56,041 nt of DNA from Methylobacterium sp. J-078 (lineage in GTDB: Bacteria > Pseudomonadota > Alphaproteobacteria > Rhizobiales > Beijerinckiaceae): NCBI RefSeq assembly GCF_022829285.1, contig NZ_JAKSYI010000054.1, positions 1 to 56,041 on the forward strand. Reading direction: 5' to 3'. The position numbers were made by a program, and so were the translations under genes. Within the stretch, counting starts at the first letter, position 1. Every line of letters starts with the position of its first letter. Below the pieces are notes generated by a model. That model was not told the DNA's origin. It searched no databases and worked only from the letters and a program-made list of their open reading frames with translations. This document shows, piece by piece, positions 9,571 through 21,501 of this stretch.

Positions 9571-10656
9571 CTACGGCCTCACGAGGGGAACCCGGACTTC
9601 GATGCGAAGGCCGTCGGCCTCGAAGACCACGTCGACCTTGGCCGCCGCCTGGGCCGTCAGGATCCTCTTGAGGACCCGCGTGCCGAACCCCTCGCGGGTC
9701 GGCAGGCTCGGCGGTGGTCCGTCGTGCTCGTTCCAGACCCAGACGAGACATGGCCCGTCCGTTTCATCCTCGACGGTCCAGGTCACGACGATCCGTCCGC
9801 CAGGGTGGGCCAGCGCGCCGTGCCTAAGGGCATTGGTGGTCAACTCATGCAAGGCCATGCCGACCGGAACCGCCAGCTGCGAGAACAGCAGCAGGGCTGG
9901 TCCCCGAAGCGAGATCCGACCATTCTCGTTGTAGGGTTCGAGCTCCGCCCTTAGCAGACCCTCGAATGACGCGACCTGCGACTCGTCCTCCGTGATCAAG
10001 GCGTGCGTTCGCGCGAGCGAGATGATCCGCCCGCTGAAGGCCCGCCCGAACTCCGCCATGGACACGGAGGAGCGCAGGGTCGCGTTGAGGACGGCCTGCA
10101 CCGTGGCCAGGGTGTTCTTCACGCGATGGTGGAGTTCCCGCACCATCATCGCCTGTCGGTCCTCGAAGGCTCGGCGCTCGGTGACGTCTCGCTGCACCGA
10201 GACCCAATGGGTGATGATACCGTCCGCATCGTGGACCGGGGTGATCAGCCACTCGACCACGTAGGTCGATCCGTCCCGGCGATAGTTCAGCGCCTCCCCC
10301 TGGAAGGATTTCCCGACCGCCAGCGCGTCGTGCATCCGGTCGATGATGCCGCGGTTGGTTCCCGAACCTTGAAGGAAGCGCGGGCTGCGTCCGATGACTT
10401 CGTGCGTCTCGTACCCCGACAGACGCGTGAAGGCCGGGTTCGCGTAGACGATCCTCGGTCCGTCCTCATGGACGTCGGCATCGGTGATGAGGATGGCCTC
10501 GCCGGTCGCATCGACCGCCGCCTTCAGCAGACGAAGCTCGATCCCCTCAAGCCCCTCCGCATCGCTACGCGTCACACGTGTTGTTTCCAGTACGGTCACG
10601 CAGACGAAACTCTTCCGATGGGGCTGAGACTGCGGCGGGCCGAAGGATGGAACCAT
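9571..10656 (-). CDS. PAS-domain HWE/HisKA_2-type histidine kinase
   Basis: A soluble sensor kinase of up to 361 residues. An N-terminal PAS domain (about residues 45-155) resembles LOV photosensors but reads GRSPRFLQG where LOV proteins have GxNCRFLQG, so the flavin-binding cysteine is absent. The kinase part has the H-box ELHHRVKNTLATVQAV, an N-box HELTTNALRHGAL, and a W-x-E-like ATPase end (VWVWNEHDGPP), as in the HWE/HisKA_2 kinases common in Hyphomicrobiales. No membrane segments. The start is uncertain; an internal GTG would remove about 20 residues. No cognate regulator is adjacent. Confidence 0.87.
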   Translation of the reverse strand: MVPSFGPPQSQPHRKSFVCVTVLETTRVTRSDAEGLEGIELRLLKAAVDATGEAILITDADVHEDGPRIVYANPAFTRLSGYETHEVIGRSPRFLQGSGTNRGIIDRMHDALAVGKSFQGEALNYRRDGSTYVVEWLITPVHDADGIITHWVSVQRDVTERRAFEDRQAMMVRELHHRVKNTLATVQAVLNATLRSSVSMAEFGRAFSGRIISLARTHALITEDESQVASFEGLLRAELEPYNENGRISLRGPALLLFSQLAVPVGMALHELTTNALRHGALAHPGGRIVVTWTVEDETDGPCLVWVWNEHDGPPPSLPTREGFGTRVLKRILTAQAAAKVDVVFEADGLRIEVRVPLVRP

Positions 10657-11153
10657 CGGTCAACGGTGAATCGGTTTCTCGGTTGCATGAGCGGCGCACG
10701 TCTCTCAATCCCTAGTCCACTGGGGCAACAATCGGGTCGGCGAGAACGAGCCGCGGCCGAATGCGGTCACAGGGCGCGACGGCTCGAACCGCATCGAGGA
10801 GGACGGGCCCCGCTTTGTCCCAGGGCCAGTCGAGGCACAGCAGCGCCCACCCCGTCGTGGGTCCGTCCGGGTGTAGCGAAACCGGAACAGCGTTGTCGTA
10901 TGCCCGAGAGTTGCGATGACATCGTCGGGACGCGGCCCTTCATTGGATGGCCGCTTGCGCTCGGCCCCGCGTGTTCAAAGGCACCATCGCACGACGGTTT
11001 TCCGTGACTGTATTTCCCATTCAATCGCCGTGCTCCGTGCTATGAATGAAGCCTAGGTTCCCGAGCGTCCGCCTTCACCCACCTTTGGGTGGCAGGGATC
11101 ATGGTCTCGGCTCATGCCGGTGGTCATGGCTGGCGAACGCGGGGAACGATGGC
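10657..11153. other. Intergenic, no gene seen
   Basis: About 500 bases between the divergent kinase genes. Frames present are low-complexity shadows; I see no clear promoter, RNA or repeat. Confidence 0.4.
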
Positions 11154-13382
11154 ATGACCAAGCACCTCGTAGCACGCGCAAATTTCTTGATCCTCGCGGT
11201 CCTGCTGGTCATCCTCGCCCTCGTCGGCGCGATGACCTGGGAGCGGCTCAACGCCTCCCGCGACGCGCGGCAATGGTCGCAGCACAGCTACGACGTCCTC
11301 GGCACGCTGAAGGACCTTTCCATCGCCCTGCGTGACGCCGAGACCGGCCAGCGCGGCTACGTCCTGACCGGCAAGGACGAGTACCTATCACCCTACGATG
11401 CTGCCCGTGACCGCATCGGCGTGCTCCAGGGCGAGATGCAGAAGCTTACCGCCGACAATCCGGTGCAGCAGCGGCGGTTGCGCGACCTCGCCCCCGTGAT
11501 CCAGCACAAGCTGGAAGAACTCGCCCAGACCGTTCAGGCGCGCCGCGATTCTGGTTTGGAAACGGCGCTGCGCATCATCAACGCCGACACCGGCCGCGCC
11601 TACATGAGGGATGCCGAGGCATCCCTCACTGCGATGCTGGCCGACGAGGAGAAGCTGCTCACCGAACGCGTCGCCCAGAACGACGCCCGCGCCGGCTGGG
11701 TGCGCTGGATGGTCATCGGCGGCTCCGGGCTCGCCATCCTTGTCCTGTTGGCTGCGGCGCGCCTTCTGAACCAGGCATGGTCGCGCTCCTACGAGTCCGA
11801 GGCCAGCCAGCGCGATCTCGCCTTGCGCCTTCGCACCACCCTCGACAGCCTCAGTCAGGGCGTCGGGGTGTTCGGACAGGACCAAAAGCTCAAGAGCTGG
11901 AACCACTGCTTCCAGGTCCTGCTCGACCTCCCGAAGGCCATGGTGCGGCCCGGCACCGCCTACGCCGCTTTCGTGGAGCACACCGCGGAGCCGGGGCGAC
12001 CCGCGCTGGAGACCGAGGATCAGATCCGACATGGTAGTCAAAGGGCTGGTGAGGCGGTCACCTACGAGCGCCAACGCGCCGACAGCCACCACCTTGAGAT
12101 CCGCCGCACCCCGATGCCGGACGGTGGGTTCGTGCTGACCCTTTCCGACATGACCAAGCGCGTCCAGGCCGAGGGGGTGCTGCGGGAAGCCCAGAAGATG
12201 CAGGCCATCGGGCAGTTGACCGGGGGCATTGCGCACGACTTCAACAATCTTCTGCAGGTCATCGTCGGGAACCTTGAGTTCGTGCGCGCCAAGGCGGGCG
12301 ACGATCCCAAGCTGCAGCAAAGGATCGAGCGCGCGGCCTGGGCGGCCCAGCGCGGTGCGACGCTGACCGGCCAGCTCCTGGCCTTCGCCCGCAAGCAGCC
12401 GCTGGCGCCGGCCGCCATCGACCTTGCAGCCACCATGCCCGACCTCGTGCCGCTCCTCCGCCGAACCCTCGGCGAGCACATCGACGTCCGCTACGTCGAG
12501 ACCGCCGGGCTCTGGCCGGCCATGGCGGACCCGGCGCAGTTGGAGAGCGCCGTCCTCAACCTCGCCTTGAACGCCCGCGACGCGATGCCGGGCGGCGGCC
12601 GCCTCACCATCGAGCTCGGCAACAAGGTGCTGGACGAGGCGTACGCCCGCGACAACACCGAGGTGACGGCCGGCGACTACGCCATGGTGGCGGTCTCGGA
12701 CACCGGCCACGGCATGACGCGCGAGGTCGTAGCGCGGGTGTTCGAGCCCTTCTTCACGACCAAGCCCGACGGCAAGGGTACCGGGCTCGGCCTCGCGATG
12801 GTGTTCGGCTTCGTCAAGCAGTCGGCTGGGCACGTGAAGATCTACTCCGAGCCCGGCCAGGGCACGACGGTGAAGATCTACCTGCCGCGCGCCATGGAAG
12901 CCGTCGCGGTCGTTGCGACCCGCACGTCCGCCCCCATCGACCTGCCCCGCGGTTCGGCGACGGTGCTGGTGGTCGAGGACGAGGCAGCGGTGCGCGAGAT
13001 CGCCTGTGCGATCCTCTCCGACCTCGGCTACCGGGTGCTGGAGGCGGCCGACGGCGAGGAGGGCCTGCGGATGTTCGGGCTCCACGCTTCGCAGGTTGAC
13101 CTGCTGCTGACCGACGTGGTGCTGCCGGGAAAGGTGCGCGGACGCGACCTGTCCGAGAGCATCGCCGCCATCCGCCCGGAGGTGAAGGTGATCTTCATGT
13201 CGGGCTACACCGAGAACTCCATCGTCCACCACGGTCGCCTCGACGACGGGGTCCATCTTATCGGCAAGCCGTTTAAGCGGGAGCAACTCGCCCGAAAGAT
13301 CGCCGACGTTCTCGGCCCGCCTACGACCGCCGGCATCGAGGCCCCGAACATCGTGGAGTTGCGACCGCGTCGAGATGCCTAG
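11154..13382 (+). CDS. Membrane hybrid histidine kinase: CHASE3-PAS-HisKA-HATPase-REC
   Basis: A 742-residue hybrid sensor. A transmembrane helix at about residues 8-28 (FLILAVLLVILALVGAMTW) and another near 185-205 flank a periplasmic CHASE3 domain (RDAETGQRGYVLTGKDEYL). A cytoplasmic PAS-like region follows, then the dimerisation H-box (GGIAHDFNNLLQVIVGNLEF), ATPase N and G boxes (NLALNARDAMPGGG, DTGHGM, GKGTGLGLAMVFGFVKQSGG-type) and a C-terminal receiver (LLVVEDE-like, LLTDVVLPG, GKPF). The start at 11154 places the first helix at the N-terminus and has GGGGAA upstream. The partner response regulator is not in the window. Confidence 0.93.
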   Translation: MTKHLVARANFLILAVLLVILALVGAMTWERLNASRDARQWSQHSYDVLGTLKDLSIALRDAETGQRGYVLTGKDEYLSPYDAARDRIGVLQGEMQKLTADNPVQQRRLRDLAPVIQHKLEELAQTVQARRDSGLETALRIINADTGRAYMRDAEASLTAMLADEEKLLTERVAQNDARAGWVRWMVIGGSGLAILVLLAAARLLNQAWSRSYESEASQRDLALRLRTTLDSLSQGVGVFGQDQKLKSWNHCFQVLLDLPKAMVRPGTAYAAFVEHTAEPGRPALETEDQIRHGSQRAGEAVTYERQRADSHHLEIRRTPMPDGGFVLTLSDMTKRVQAEGVLREAQKMQAIGQLTGGIAHDFNNLLQVIVGNLEFVRAKAGDDPKLQQRIERAAWAAQRGATLTGQLLAFARKQPLAPAAIDLAATMPDLVPLLRRTLGEHIDVRYVETAGLWPAMADPAQLESAVLNLALNARDAMPGGGRLTIELGNKVLDEAYARDNTEVTAGDYAMVAVSDTGHGMTREVVARVFEPFFTTKPDGKGTGLGLAMVFGFVKQSAGHVKIYSEPGQGTTVKIYLPRAMEAVAVVATRTSAPIDLPRGSATVLVVEDEAAVREIACAILSDLGYRVLEAADGEEGLRMFGLHASQVDLLLTDVVLPGKVRGRDLSESIAAIRPEVKVIFMSGYTENSIVHHGRLDDGVHLIGKPFKREQLARKIADVLGPPTTAGIEAPNIVELRPRRDA

Positions 13383-13430
13383 TGGGACCGCGAGAGCTTT
13401 CGGGCAAACCGCTGAACGACCGTAAGGTTG

Positions 13431-13468
13431 GGTCGGTAGCCGACGGTACCTGGCGTCGGCTTCCGACC
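13431..13468. terminator. Bidirectional hairpin terminator
   Basis: GGTCGG-T-AGCCGACG and CGTCGGCT-T-CCGACC form a near-perfect stem around an eight-base loop. It lies between the convergent ends of the hybrid kinase and the P-type ATPase, so it probably stops both transcripts, although U tracts are weak. Confidence 0.6.
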
Positions 13469-13474
13469 GATAGG

Positions 13475-16185
<2,711 letters not shown>

Positions 16186-16189
<4 letters not shown>

Positions 16190-16833
16190 GCCAGTATCAG
16201 GCGGTCGACGACCGCACGCACGCCCGGTGCGGACCAGGCCGCCCGTTCGGCGACCTCACGCTCGTGCCAGGCGTTCACGAAGCCTTCGAGGGTGACCTCG
16301 TCATCGACGACGGTGACCCGGATCGCGTCGCCGTCCAGCTTGGCGTTTCGCTTCAGGGCCGCGAGGATCTTGGTCTTCACGTCGACAGCCTCGGCCGGGG
16401 GACGCACGGCGAGGAGGTTGAGCACGTCGGTCACGCCCGTCAGCCTCCGGACATCGGAGGCGGCGGCGATGCTCTGGAAGTGGTACGGGACCGACCCGTT
16501 GAGCGTGACGGCGCCCCGTTCGACCTTGACCTGGATGCCGTGCGCCTGGATGCGCGCGTCCCAGGCGAGGACGTTCAGCACGCGTCCGGCGATCTCGATG
16601 TCGCCGGTCCTCTCCGTCTCCGGTCCGCGCACTTCGAGCGCCTCGGTGATGGCGCGTACGCCGCGCACCCTCTGGACGACCTTCTCCGCCGCGATCCTCT
16701 CGGAATAGGTCCCGACGCATCCGGAGAGGCTGACGACGCCCTCGTCGACGGCGACGCCGATATGCGCCGAGCCGACGCTCGGGTCGAAGTCGAGTTCGTC
16801 GAGGATGTGCTGTCGAAGCAGGGTGTCGTCCAT
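16186..16833 (-). CDS. Triple BON-domain protein
   Basis: A 215-residue protein made of three BON repeats (about residues 1-75, 76-150 and 151-215), each with the pattern V-x-V-x2-G-x-V-T/S-L-x-G-x-V (for example VAVDEGVVSLSGCVGTY, VKVERGAVTLNGSVPYH, VTVVDDEVTLEGFVNAW). BON domains bind phospholipid or act as envelope-stress adaptors (family knowledge). There is no signal peptide, which suggests a cytoplasmic or membrane-associated role. It is translationally coupled to the P-type ATPase and follows an FNR-type box by about 80 bases. A second triple-BON gene lies at 20365. Confidence 0.88.
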
Positions 16834-16905
16834 GGGGGTGCTCCCGGGTCGGCCGCATGCCGCGCCGAACAGGCCCCTTGATGGACCGGACGGCACCATC
16901 GAGCT

Positions 16906-16919
16906 TTGCGCAGGATCAA
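16906..16919. promoter_or_regulatory. FNR/FixK-type operator upstream of the BON/ATPase operon
   Basis: TTGCGCAGGATCAA is a perfect match to the rhizobial FixK form TTG(A/C)-N6-(T/G)CAA. It is centred about 80 bases before the BON start, so a -41.5 activator position leaves a leader of about 38 bases. Confidence 0.7.
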
Positions 16920-16933
16920 AACGCGGCGACCGC

Positions 16934-19243
16934 TCAAGCCGCGACAGGGTACGTCGACGGAGGGAGCGGGATGCTGATCGGGGCACCGACCCTGAGCGTC
17001 CGACGAACGTGCTCGACTGAGACAACCATCGCGTCGCCGCTCCTCAGGGTCGCGTCGAGGACGTTCCTCACGGGATCGACCGTGACGACGAGGTCCCGGC
17101 CCCGCCACTGCATCGGGAAGGAGAGCCTCGTCCAACAGGCCGGCAGCCGGGGCGCGAACGAGAGGCCGTCGTTCCGGACCACGAGACCGGCGAACCCGAA
17201 GACCGCCACCAGCCAGATGCCGCCAAGGGCCGCGATATGGACGCCGCCGGCGATGGCCACGTGGCTGTCGCCGAGATCGATGGCTGACGTCTCACGAAGG
17301 TAGCCCAGCGCCACCTCCGACCGTCCCAGCCGTGCGGCGGCGACCCCGTGCAGGGCGCGGCTGAGGGAGCTGCCGTGGCCGCAGCGCGGGGCGTAGTGGT
17401 CGAAGTTGACCATCCGCGCGTCGCCCGGGAACTCGTCGGGCAGCAGGGCAAGCAAGGCGACGACATCGGCCTGCTTGACCACCTGCGAGGCCTGGGTGCG
17501 CTCGCGCCCGAGGACGACGTCCATCGGCACGGAGCGCCCGGCGTAGGCCGACAGGTCGATGGGCTCTAGGTCGGAGTATCCCTCGAACTGCTCGAACAGG
17601 CCGGTCTCCGGATCGAGCCCGGTCGCCATTGCCGCGGCGGTCCTGCGCCAGCCTTCCAGTTCGTCGGCGGCCAGGCCGAGGCGTGTCGAGAGCGTCGCCC
17701 ACTGGTCCAGCCAGCGCTCGCCCATCAGCGCCGCCACGTCCAGGCCGCGAAGGAGGTTCCACCGCGCCATCACGTTGGTGAAGGCGTTGTCGTCGACGGT
17801 CTCGTGGTACTCGTCCGGTCCGATGACGCCTCTGATGTGGTGGAGGCCATCGGCTTCGAGGCCCGCGCGGCTCCACCAGAACCGCGCCGTCTCCAGGATG
17901 ATCTCGGCGCCGGCCTCCAGCAGGAACGCCGTGTCGTCGGTCGCCTGCCAATACTGCCAGATGGCGTAGGCCACGTCGGCACTGACGTGCTGCTCCTGGG
18001 TGCCGCACAGGATGTCGACGACCTTGCGGTCGGGACCGATGACCTGGGCCGGGGTCGCCTCGTCACCGGTGTCCGCGGACTCCCAGGCGTAGAGCGCACC
18101 GCGCCACCCCATCCCGGCGGCCTTGGCCCGTGCCGCGTCGAGGGTGCGGAAGCGGTACGTCAGCAGGGCGCGGGCGGCCTGCGGCCACGTCATCGCGTAG
18201 AACGGCAGCAGGAAGATCTCGGTGTCCCAGAAGACGTGGCCGAGATAGTCGTCCCCCGTCAGGGCTCGGGCGCCGATGGACACGCGCTCGTCACCGGGGT
18301 CAGCCGCGCCGTTGAGATGGAAGACGGCGAACCGCAACGCCCTCTGTGCCTCCGGGTCGCCCTTGACCACGACGTCGCTGCGGTCCCATCGCTCGCGCCA
18401 GGCGGTCTCGTGGCGTTCGAGGAGACCGCGCCACCCGAGCCCTGTCGCGATGGCGAGGTCGGAGCGAGCGCGTCCGCCCGGATCGTCCACGGGTTCGTCG
18501 CCGCGCGCCACGGCGAGGATGCGTTGGAGCACGACGGTCTGGCCGGCCTGGACGCACAGGCTCCAGGACCGCCTGCCGGCGGTTCGCACGGTGGGGAGTT
18601 GCGTCCGTCCATCGATGACTACCGCGGCATCGATGGCGATGGCCAGGGCCTTGCCGGATTGCCGCGTGTGCCAGACGCCGAGGTCGGGCTCCGCCGTGAC
18701 CGGGATGAGAAGGGGTGACGCCTCCCCGGACGTCACGTCGAGGGTGATCTCACCCATACCCCGCTCGACGGCGAGCTCGACCCGTTGCAGGACGATGCCG
18801 CGCATATCCAGCGAGACAAGGCGAAGCGTGGACAGGCGGATGTCGAGGGCCGCCCCCGGAGGCTGCCGCACCTGGGTCAGCAGGAGGCCGCGTCGCATGT
18901 CGAGGGTCACGTCGCGGGACGACGGGTCGGGGCAGGCGAGGTAGGGGCCGTCCGGCAAGCCGATGCTAAGCTGGAGCCAGTCGGGGGCCGGAAGGCGTTC
19001 GGGGATTGGGGCGCCCACGAGGGCCGTGTCGAACAGCCCGGCAACGTAGGTGCGCGGGGGAAGCGTCCGGCACGCGCCGAGATCCGTCGCGAGCGCTCCC
19101 CGGAGGCCGAGGAAGCCGTTGCTGATCGCGAAGCGGGTCTCGAAGCTGCTCTCGCGCAGCGGGTCGTACCCGACCTCGCTGAGGAGCCAGGCCGGGTCGG
19201 CGGTCGGACGGAATGCATGGTTCATCGGGCGTGGTCCTGTCAT
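16934..19243 (-). CDS. Glycoside hydrolase family 65 disaccharide phosphorylase
   Basis: A 769-residue cytoplasmic enzyme of the maltose/trehalose/kojibiose phosphorylase family. It has the GH65 N-terminal beta-sandwich (ETRFAISNGFLGLRGAL), the substrate region DTEIFLLPFYAMTWPQAARALL, the catalytic-acid motif GPDEYHETVDDNAFTN near residue 478, and the phosphate-site region CGHGSSLSRALHG. It would split an alpha-glucoside with phosphate to beta-glucose 1-phosphate. The start overlaps the stop of the beta-phosphoglucomutase gene by ATGA, and that enzyme would convert the product to glucose 6-phosphate. Which disaccharide is used cannot be told from sequence; trehalose is a reasonable guess. Confidence 0.92.
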   Translation of the reverse strand: MTGPRPMNHAFRPTADPAWLLSEVGYDPLRESSFETRFAISNGFLGLRGALATDLGACRTLPPRTYVAGLFDTALVGAPIPERLPAPDWLQLSIGLPDGPYLACPDPSSRDVTLDMRRGLLLTQVRQPPGAALDIRLSTLRLVSLDMRGIVLQRVELAVERGMGEITLDVTSGEASPLLIPVTAEPDLGVWHTRQSGKALAIAIDAAVVIDGRTQLPTVRTAGRRSWSLCVQAGQTVVLQRILAVARGDEPVDDPGGRARSDLAIATGLGWRGLLERHETAWRERWDRSDVVVKGDPEAQRALRFAVFHLNGAADPGDERVSIGARALTGDDYLGHVFWDTEIFLLPFYAMTWPQAARALLTYRFRTLDAARAKAAGMGWRGALYAWESADTGDEATPAQVIGPDRKVVDILCGTQEQHVSADVAYAIWQYWQATDDTAFLLEAGAEIILETARFWWSRAGLEADGLHHIRGVIGPDEYHETVDDNAFTNVMARWNLLRGLDVAALMGERWLDQWATLSTRLGLAADELEGWRRTAAAMATGLDPETGLFEQFEGYSDLEPIDLSAYAGRSVPMDVVLGRERTQASQVVKQADVVALLALLPDEFPGDARMVNFDHYAPRCGHGSSLSRALHGVAAARLGRSEVALGYLRETSAIDLGDSHVAIAGGVHIAALGGIWLVAVFGFAGLVVRNDGLSFAPRLPACWTRLSFPMQWRGRDLVVTVDPVRNVLDATLRSGDAMVVSVEHVRRTLRVGAPISIPLPPSTYPVAA

Positions 19244-19995
19244 GCGGCGGGCCGGTGCTTGGTGGATGCCGCCCGCTCGGGGATGAGGACCTCGTCAAGG
19301 CTCGCCACCACGCGCTCGGCGCCGACGGCGTGCAGGCCGTCGGCGTCATCGACCCTTGCCACGCCGAGGGTGGCCATGCCGCCGGCTAGCGCCGCCGCGA
19401 TGCCGGCCGGCGCGTCCTCGACGACGATGCACCTGGTTGGGTCGACGCCGAGTTCAGCGGCCGCCAGCAGGAAGATCTCGGGATCGGGCTTTCCGCGCGA
19501 AAGGTCTCGGCCGCAGACCGTGACGGGGAATGCGTCGAACAGCGTCCCACCGGGGTCGAGGGTCACCGTGCGCATCATCGCTTCCGCATTCCTGGACGAC
19601 GAGGCCGCGGCGATGGGCCAGCCCTCAGCCATGAGCCTGCGGACCAGGCGAAGCGCGTCCGGGAAGGCGACGACCCCTTCCGCCGCGAATATCTCCTCCA
19701 GGCGGCGCTGCTTGGCGGCGGCGTAGGCCGGACCGACACGCCCGACGTCCGCCACGCCCAGCGCTGTCAGGGCGGCGAGGGCCCCGTCCAGCCGCGAGCG
19801 GCCCGCGACGCAGGCCTGATACATCGCGGTGGTGAGGCGCGCCGGGTCGGCGATGCCATGAAGCGCCTCCCGCCAGGCGCGTTCGTGGGGCGATGCGAGC
19901 AGGACCCCGTCAACGTCGAAAATCCAGGCTTCGAGCCGCCTTGTCGGTACGGCGACGTCCGCTATGGCCCTCAGGATACGAGCCACATCAGGCAT
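19240..19995 (-). CDS. pgmB: Beta-phosphoglucomutase family HAD phosphotransferase
   Basis: HAD-superfamily enzyme of 251 residues expected to convert beta-glucose 1-phosphate to glucose 6-phosphate. It shows the nucleophile motif FDVDGVLLASP (residues 29-39), the cap helices, the SSSRNAE motif, the lysine in GKPDPEIFLLAA, and VVEDAPAGIAAALAGGM as motif IV. The start at 19995 (MPDVARIL) lies inside the end of a small upstream ORF, with 25 bases of overlap, and the stop overlaps the GH65 start. This three-gene arrangement supports a phosphorolytic disaccharide pathway. Confidence 0.9.
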   Translation of the reverse strand: MPDVARILRAIADVAVPTRRLEAWIFDVDGVLLASPHERAWREALHGIADPARLTTAMYQACVAGRSRLDGALAALTALGVADVGRVGPAYAAAKQRRLEEIFAAEGVVAFPDALRLVRRLMAEGWPIAAASSSRNAEAMMRTVTLDPGGTLFDAFPVTVCGRDLSRGKPDPEIFLLAAAELGVDPTRCIVVEDAPAGIAAALAGGMATLGVARVDDADGLHAVGAERVVASLDEVLIPERAASTKHRPAA

Positions 19996-20129
19996 ACGAC
20001 GGCCGCCGATCCGACGACGGCGAGCCCCATCATGCGAAGGCTCTCGGCCAACGGGTCGAGCGGCGCCGAGATCGGCCTGACCCGGTCGTCGTCGGCGGCA
20101 TCGGTCCACGGTGCGACGTGCGTGTTCAT
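19971..20129 (-). CDS. Small single-span membrane protein (52 aa)
   Basis: Too short for most gene finders. The polar N-terminal half (MNTHVAPWTDAADDDRVRPI) leads to one hydrophobic helix at residues 33-52 (MMGLAVVGSAAVVCLMWLVS) that ends at the C-terminus. It overlaps the start of pgmB by 25 bases. It begins about 50 bases after the transcription start expected from the FNR-type box at 20213. No Shine-Dalgarno is strong, so this rests mainly on the clean membrane helix and position. Confidence 0.5.
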   Translation of the reverse strand: MNTHVAPWTDAADDDRVRPISAPLDPLAESLRMMGLAVVGSAAVVCLMWLVS

Positions 20130-20212
20130 GACGGGAGAAACCCCTGATTGCCGGTCGTGCCCTGGTTCGACCGATCCCGACGCGAGGATGGCCGCATCGT
20201 CCCGACCGATCC

Positions 20213-20226
20213 TTGCGCTGGATCAA
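20213..20226. promoter_or_regulatory. FNR/FixK-type operator in the pgmB/BON divergent region
   Basis: TTGCGCTGGATCAA, a perfect FixK-type match and identical to the box at 34617. It lies between the minus-strand small protein/pgmB/GH65 operon (90 bases) and the plus-strand BON gene (145 bases), so it may serve both. Confidence 0.75.
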
Positions 20227-20364
20227 GGATCGGGTCCGCCTCACCGCCTACGTTGGCCGGATGTCGAAAGACCCCTCGCCGTGGACGCCGGGCAGCCCCG
20301 CCCGGCGCGGGGCCGCCAAGCCCTTCCCCATACCGTCGATTTCGGCAGCCCCAAGGAGACCGTC

Positions 20365-21015
20365 ATGTCCTACGACACCAGCCTGCAGCACCGCGTCACG
20401 GCCGAACTCATCTGGGACCCGGCGGTGACGTCGTCGGAGATCGGCGTCACGGCCAAGGACGGCGTGGTCGCCCTGTCCGGCCAGGTCGAAACCTCCGACG
20501 AGAAGATCGCCGCCGAGTCTGCCGCCTGCCGCGTCAGGGGCGTGAGGGCCCTCGTCCAGGAAATCGAGGTGGTGGTGCGCTATGCCCGCAAGCGGTCCGA
20601 CGAGGACATCGCCGCGACGGCCATCGCCCGTCTCGCCTGGAACGTCGCCGTGCCGCCGGACCGCGTCTTCGTGAAGGTCTCGAAGGGGATCGTCACCCTG
20701 ACCGGCGAGGTTGACCACCGCTTCGAGGCCGAGGTCTCCGAACGGGAGATCCGACAGCTGTCGGGCGTCGTCGCGGTGAACAACCGCATCGCGGTCATGC
20801 CGCAGGTCGACGTCGAGGCCGTCAGCGACAGGATCAGCGAGGCGTTGGATCGCTCCTGGCTGTTCGACCCGAAAACCGTGACCGTCAAGGCAGATGGCGG
20901 GACCGTCTACCTCGATGGGACCGTGCGCACCATGCAGGAGCGCCGCGAGGCAATTGGGGCCGCCTGGGCTTCTTCCGGCACCACCGCGGTCGAGAACCGC
21001 ATCAGCGTCGTCTGA
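20365..21015 (+). CDS. Triple BON-domain protein
   Basis: A 216-residue protein with three BON repeats (VTAKDGVVALSGQVETS, VKVSKGIVTLTGEVDHR, VKADGGTVYLDGTVRTM) and no signal peptide. It resembles the BON protein at 16186 in length and domain order and is probably a paralogue. The start has a strong ribosome site (AAGGAGACCGTC then ATG). It opens a plus-strand series that continues with small envelope or stress-type proteins, a cytochrome b561 and a VIT transporter. Confidence 0.9.
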   Translation: MSYDTSLQHRVTAELIWDPAVTSSEIGVTAKDGVVALSGQVETSDEKIAAESAACRVRGVRALVQEIEVVVRYARKRSDEDIAATAIARLAWNVAVPPDRVFVKVSKGIVTLTGEVDHRFEAEVSEREIRQLSGVVAVNNRIAVMPQVDVEAVSDRISEALDRSWLFDPKTVTVKADGGTVYLDGTVRTMQERREAIGAAWASSGTTAVENRISVV

Positions 21016-21085
21016 GCGAAGCGCCGTCCCGACCGGTCCTCACGGGCCCGGCGGGGATATCAAACCGCGAAAAAGGAACTCGACC

Positions 21086-21454
21086 ATGACGAAGCCTCAC
21101 AACGAGCATCGCCAGTCCACGGACGACGAGGATACCGGCGTCGATGATGGTCGTCGCATTGAGGGGGGCGCGGACGAGATTTTTTCGCGAGCGAGCAACG
21201 CCGTCAGCGACGTCGCGGAACGGGCAACCCATCTTGCGCAGGACACCTTGGAGCGTGGGCGGGCCGGTATCCGTAAGGCCGAACGGTCAACGCGCGACGG
21301 GCACCGCGGGACGTCGCCCTTCGCCACCGCGCTTGCCGTCGGCGCCATGGGCTACGCCATCGCCACCCTGATCCAGGGCACCTTGCGGAAACGTCGTTCC
21401 ACGTCGGTGGGCGCGGCGCCGGACAAGCCCCAGCCCGCGGCACCTGCCGAATGA
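21086..21454 (+). CDS. Small membrane-anchored protein, DUF883/YqjD-like layout (122 aa)
   Basis: Highly charged N-terminal half, an amphipathic helical middle (SNAVSDVAERATHLAQDTLE), and one hydrophobic segment near residues 78-98 (FATALAVGAMGYAIATLIQG) followed by RKRR. This layout is that of ElaB/YqjD/DUF883-type inner-membrane ribosome-associated proteins, but the similarity is by architecture only. The ATG at 21086 follows AAAAAGGAACTCGACC. Same strand as the BON gene, 70 bases downstream. Confidence 0.7.
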   Translation: MTKPHNEHRQSTDDEDTGVDDGRRIEGGADEIFSRASNAVSDVAERATHLAQDTLERGRAGIRKAERSTRDGHRGTSPFATALAVGAMGYAIATLIQGTLRKRRSTSVGAAPDKPQPAAPAE

Positions 21455-21501
21455 CCGCCGCAGTCCGTCCTCATCGACCATGACCCTTACGGAAATAGCG
21501 C

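Noticed and set aside
10767..11024. 85-codon minus-strand ORF between the kinase genes
   Set aside because: Cys/Ser/Gly-rich without structure; no ribosome site.
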